Shown piece after piece: positions 60,955 to 64,000 of a stretch of 64,000 bases of DNA. Under the pieces are notes generated by a model that did not search any database, was not told where the DNA came from, and was given only the letters and a program-made list of their open reading frames with translations. A program made the translations under genes and the position numbers. Location of the stretch: assembly GCF_003473485.1 (NCBI RefSeq), contig NC_053049.1:11842001-11906000 (forward strand), read 5' to 3'. Each line of letters opens with the position of its first letter. Positions within the stretch are counted from its first letter, which is position 1. The stretch is from Medicago truncatula (taxonomy: Eukaryota; Streptophyta; Magnoliopsida; Fabales; Fabaceae).

Positions 60955-62810
60955 GCCTATTTAGAGAATGATACTTTAATCAAAGTCTTGAAGATGATTT
61001 GCTTAGTTGAATTGGTTATCAACATATTCTTATTTATAATATATGTGACACTATATTAACGTAAAAATGTATTTAGTATGTTGTTGTAACTCTCATAAAA
61101 TACTAAGAAAGGTAAGTTTTCAAGTTCTAGAGAAACCGAGTTTTTTTATTGTTTTTTTAACTTCTCATACAACTTTACATATTAATATAATCTAATTTTG
61201 TAACTTGCAAAAATTAATGTTACATTTTAAAACGATACTTAAATTTATAAAATAAATCAGATTATTTTTTATTTCGAAGAAATCACACTTTTACCTGCGC
61301 ATTTGCTATCCTATTTTGACTTATCTCTAGTAAAAAATTATTTCGATGTCGTATTTTTTTTTCTTTAAACAAAAACTATTTAATCAAGTCAGTCCACGAT
61401 ATCATGGGTTTCTTTTGGACTAAGATTAAATTCGGATAATGATGGGTTAAATTAGTTCTAAAAGGTTTAAAATAAGTGCCAATTGAATATGATATATAGA
61501 GAATGAGTTAAACCAAGATAGATAATCAACTATGTTAGGACAAAGAGATTGTGTTCATATTTTTAAGAACTAATCATTACCTTGAGCTAAATCATTTTCC
61601 CACAAAACCAAGATTAGAAACAAATACATCAAGCATGTATATAGTACTATCATCTCCATACGCCCTCATTCAAATGCAAACGATAGGGAAAGAGACATGA
61701 GCAAATAGTGGTTGGCGAGGTGATCATATTTTCTACTATTCTTACATTAGGCACCCAACTAATTAAAATATAGAAATATGATTCCGTTTTATGTATTGTG
61801 TCTTCTAAATCAACTGTATAAAAGCTATTTTTCATTAAAAATTTAAACTTTAGGATAATGTTCTTGAAGCTCTTCATTATTTTTTCATGCTTTAATTTGT
61901 TTTTTTAGTTTTGACTTATTTAAAGTTATTTTAAACCACGTAAATGAAATAGTTTTTTCGAAACATAAAATAAGAATGTACATTTTTTTTATATGAATTC
62001 CTACTATTTTTTTACTTAAATTATCCTTTTTTAATATGATTTTTTGCACGACTAGTACCTGTTTGCTGATTGTAAGAATTAGGGAAGGAAACTCACTTAA
62101 TCGAACATATGTATTAGCTTACTTATTTAGTTGTCAACCTGAACTTTTATTACTTGTTTTAAAATGCATGGTTTAATCTTTTTTTTTTGTTGTTGAAGTT
62201 TTTGGAATTTAATAATTTTTCGTTTAGTTTTTGGAACTTACGTACTGGAATAGACACTCCAGTATTAGTTTAAATAAATATATTGGCTCGTATTAAATAT
62301 CCTAAAAAGTATCAACTAAGCTTAAGTAATCAATAGAAAGTATCGACTAGCCTTTCTCAGTAATATTATTATTGATGATTTGTGTTATTTTAGTGATATA
62401 TTGTTTTCTTTTTTATTTACCTACGTCTTGATATTTTGGAATGAAATAGAAAATTAGAGAGATAGAGTGAAAAATGAGAGAGATTAGTCTACTTTTTGAG
62501 GTAATTACGAGCATATTTACTTTAATATTTCAAAAAGATGGTCCATATGATTTTTATTTTTTTTGTTTTTATGTAATTTGTAAGAAATGACTATTTCATA
62601 ATAATTTTGATAAGAAAAACTTATTGTATATTTGTTTGTACAAACTTATTTTTATTTTATGATATTAAAATAACGGGTAGAGATCTTAAAATAGATCATT
62701 GTGATATGAAATACTCAAGTTGATCAAAATTCATTTAATATAATATAAAATATTCATATGATACATCGTGTGGCTATAATTAAATCATTTATTTTTCACT
62801 GAATTTATGT

Positions 62811-63227
62811 TCAAGGTAAAATGGGACGAACTGCAATGCAATCGTTCCAAACTTTGTCATTCCTCTTCAAAATTTCAGTTTTGTTTTTGGCATATGCTGG
62901 CCATTGGAGTGCATTTCTTGTCAAGTCATAATGACATGATTTTCCAACATCATTCACAAGGCTATGACAACAATAATAACTAATAATCCGATTTCCAACA
63001 AATACACCAGAGAATATTTGTTTACCACATTCTGCAGGCTTTAATTTGCTTGCACAATTAGTTAAATACTTCTCATACGGCGACAATGGCTTTGGGGCAG
63101 AAGCAACATCATTGGAAGGACCTCCAGAAGGTGGCTGAGAAATTTCAGAACACAATGAGGTTGTGAAAAGCAAAGTAAAACCGATTATAATAGTCACAAC
63201 ATCGTAAAAGCCATTGAATGATGCCAT
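62811..63227 (-). CDS. ECA1-like secreted protein, array copy 12 (type B)
   Basis: Protein identical to copy 7. Shares the silent TGT at Cys98 and the GGAATGAAATAG spacer variant with copy 9, exactly 6820 bp to the left. Its 5' spacer runs to the window edge at 64000, so more copies may follow. Confidence 0.9.
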   Translation of the reverse strand: MASFNGFYDVVTIIIGFTLLFTTSLCSEISQPPSGGPSNDVASAPKPLSPYEKYLTNCASKLKPAECGKQIFSGVFVGNRIISYYCCHSLVNDVGKSCHYDLTRNALQWPAYAKNKTEILKRNDKVWNDCIAVRPILP

Positions 63228-64000
63228 GCCTATTTAGAGAATGATACTTTAATCAAAGTCTTGAAGATGATTTGCTTAGTTGAATTGGTTATCAACATAT
63301 TCTTATTTATAATATATGTGACACTATATTAACGTAAAAATGTATTTAGTATGTTGTTGTAACTCTCATAAAATACTAAGAAAGGTAAGTTTTCAAGTTC
63401 TAGAGAAACCGAGTTTTTTTATTGTTTTTTTAACTTCTCATACAACTTTACATATTAAAATAATCTAATTTTGTAACTTGCAAAAGTTAATGTTACATTT
63501 TCAAATGATACTTAAATTTATAAAATAAATCAGATTATTTTTTATTTCGAAGAAATCTCACTTTTACCTGCGCATTTGCTATTCTATTTTGACTTATCTC
63601 TAGTAAAAAATTATTTCGATGTCGTATTTTTTTTATCTTTAAACAAAAACTATTTAATCAAGTCAGTCCACGATATCATGGGTTTCTTTTGGACTAAGAT
63701 TAAATTCGGATAATGATGGGTTAAATTAGTTCTAAAAGGTTTAAAATAAGTGCCAATTGAATATGATATATAGAGAATGAGTTAAACCAAGATAGATAAT
63801 CAACTATGTTAGGACAAAGAGATTGTGTTCATATTTTTAAGAACTAATCATTACCTTGAGCTAAATCATTTTCCCACAAAACCAAGATTAGAAACAAATA
63901 CATCAAGCATGTATATAGTACTATCATCTCCATACGCCCTCATTCAAATCCAAACGATAGGGAAAGAGACATGAGCAAATAGTGGTTGGCGAGGTGATCA

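Larger units (their letters stand above)
36708..64000 (-). repeat. Tandem array of ~2.27-kb units, each with one ECA1-like gene
   Basis: Twelve gene copies occur head to tail. Start-to-start distances of successive genes are 2779, 2258, 2271, 2260, 2265, 2284, 2269, 2274, 2273, 2274 and 2273 bp; the first is longer because of a retroposon insertion. Gene and spacer are both repeated. Spacers differ mainly by single bases and short T-run indels. Units to the right (51 kb onward) are more alike than those to the left. The left edge is near 36708 (TGAAGTTTTTGGAATTTAAT). The right edge is beyond the window. Spacers hold no convincing second gene. Confidence 0.95.

Noticed and set aside
36708..64000. 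CRISPR-like or satellite interpretation of the array
   Set aside because: Units are 2.27 kb and each has a gene with promoter; this is a gene tandem array in a plant genome.

Overview
This is plant nuclear DNA. It is AT-rich, its genes have many introns with GT/AG borders, and it carries typical plant gene families and dense MITE, SINE, LINE and LTR-element debris. The protein sequences and repeat families look legume-like. My best guess is Medicago truncatula or a close relative, inferred from recall and not from a search.

Left part (1-24.5 kb, all on the + strand). Two tandem six-exon genes encode Golgi-type GT90 (CAP10/DUF821, rumi-like) O-glycosyltransferases at 1918-5643 and 9670-13305. 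Between them lie a long-TIR element, a stretch that looks like mitochondrial DNA, and a tandem TRIM (three LTRs, two internal domains). A 13-exon gene at 15235-20929 encodes an AtuA-like (DUF1446) protein of about 649 residues. A five-exon two-LIM gene of the pollen PLIM2 type is at 22825-24451.

Middle part (24.5-36.5 kb). A decayed Ty3/gypsy gag fragment is followed by two genes on the - strand that look broken. One is a chloroplast DUF1517-family gene (27458-30359) with a tandemly duplicated exon and a 19-nt frame-breaking deletion. The other is a P-class PPR gene (32456-36474) with a small poly(A) insertion in its first exon, and a stop codon and frameshift in its second. The PPR intron contains a LINE remnant joined to an ABCC-type transporter NBD1 fragment on the opposite strand. 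A nearly fully palindromic MITE with a perfect 9-bp target duplication sits inside an older GACAC-rich MITE just beyond the PPR stop codon.

Right part (36.7-64 kb, to the window edge). This is a head-to-tail array of about 2.27-kb units, each with one intronless 138-codon gene on the - strand. The product is a secreted six-cysteine protein of the Prolamin_like/ECA1 type. Twelve copies are visible: eleven intact, one with a nonsense codon. Two protein types occur (copies 1-6 and 7-12). Shared rare variants show two-unit and three-unit block duplications and at least one patch of conversion. The array is the most unusual feature of the window and runs past its right edge.

Exon borders below were read by hand from splice sites and reading phase. 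Family assignments come from remembered motifs, not from searches.
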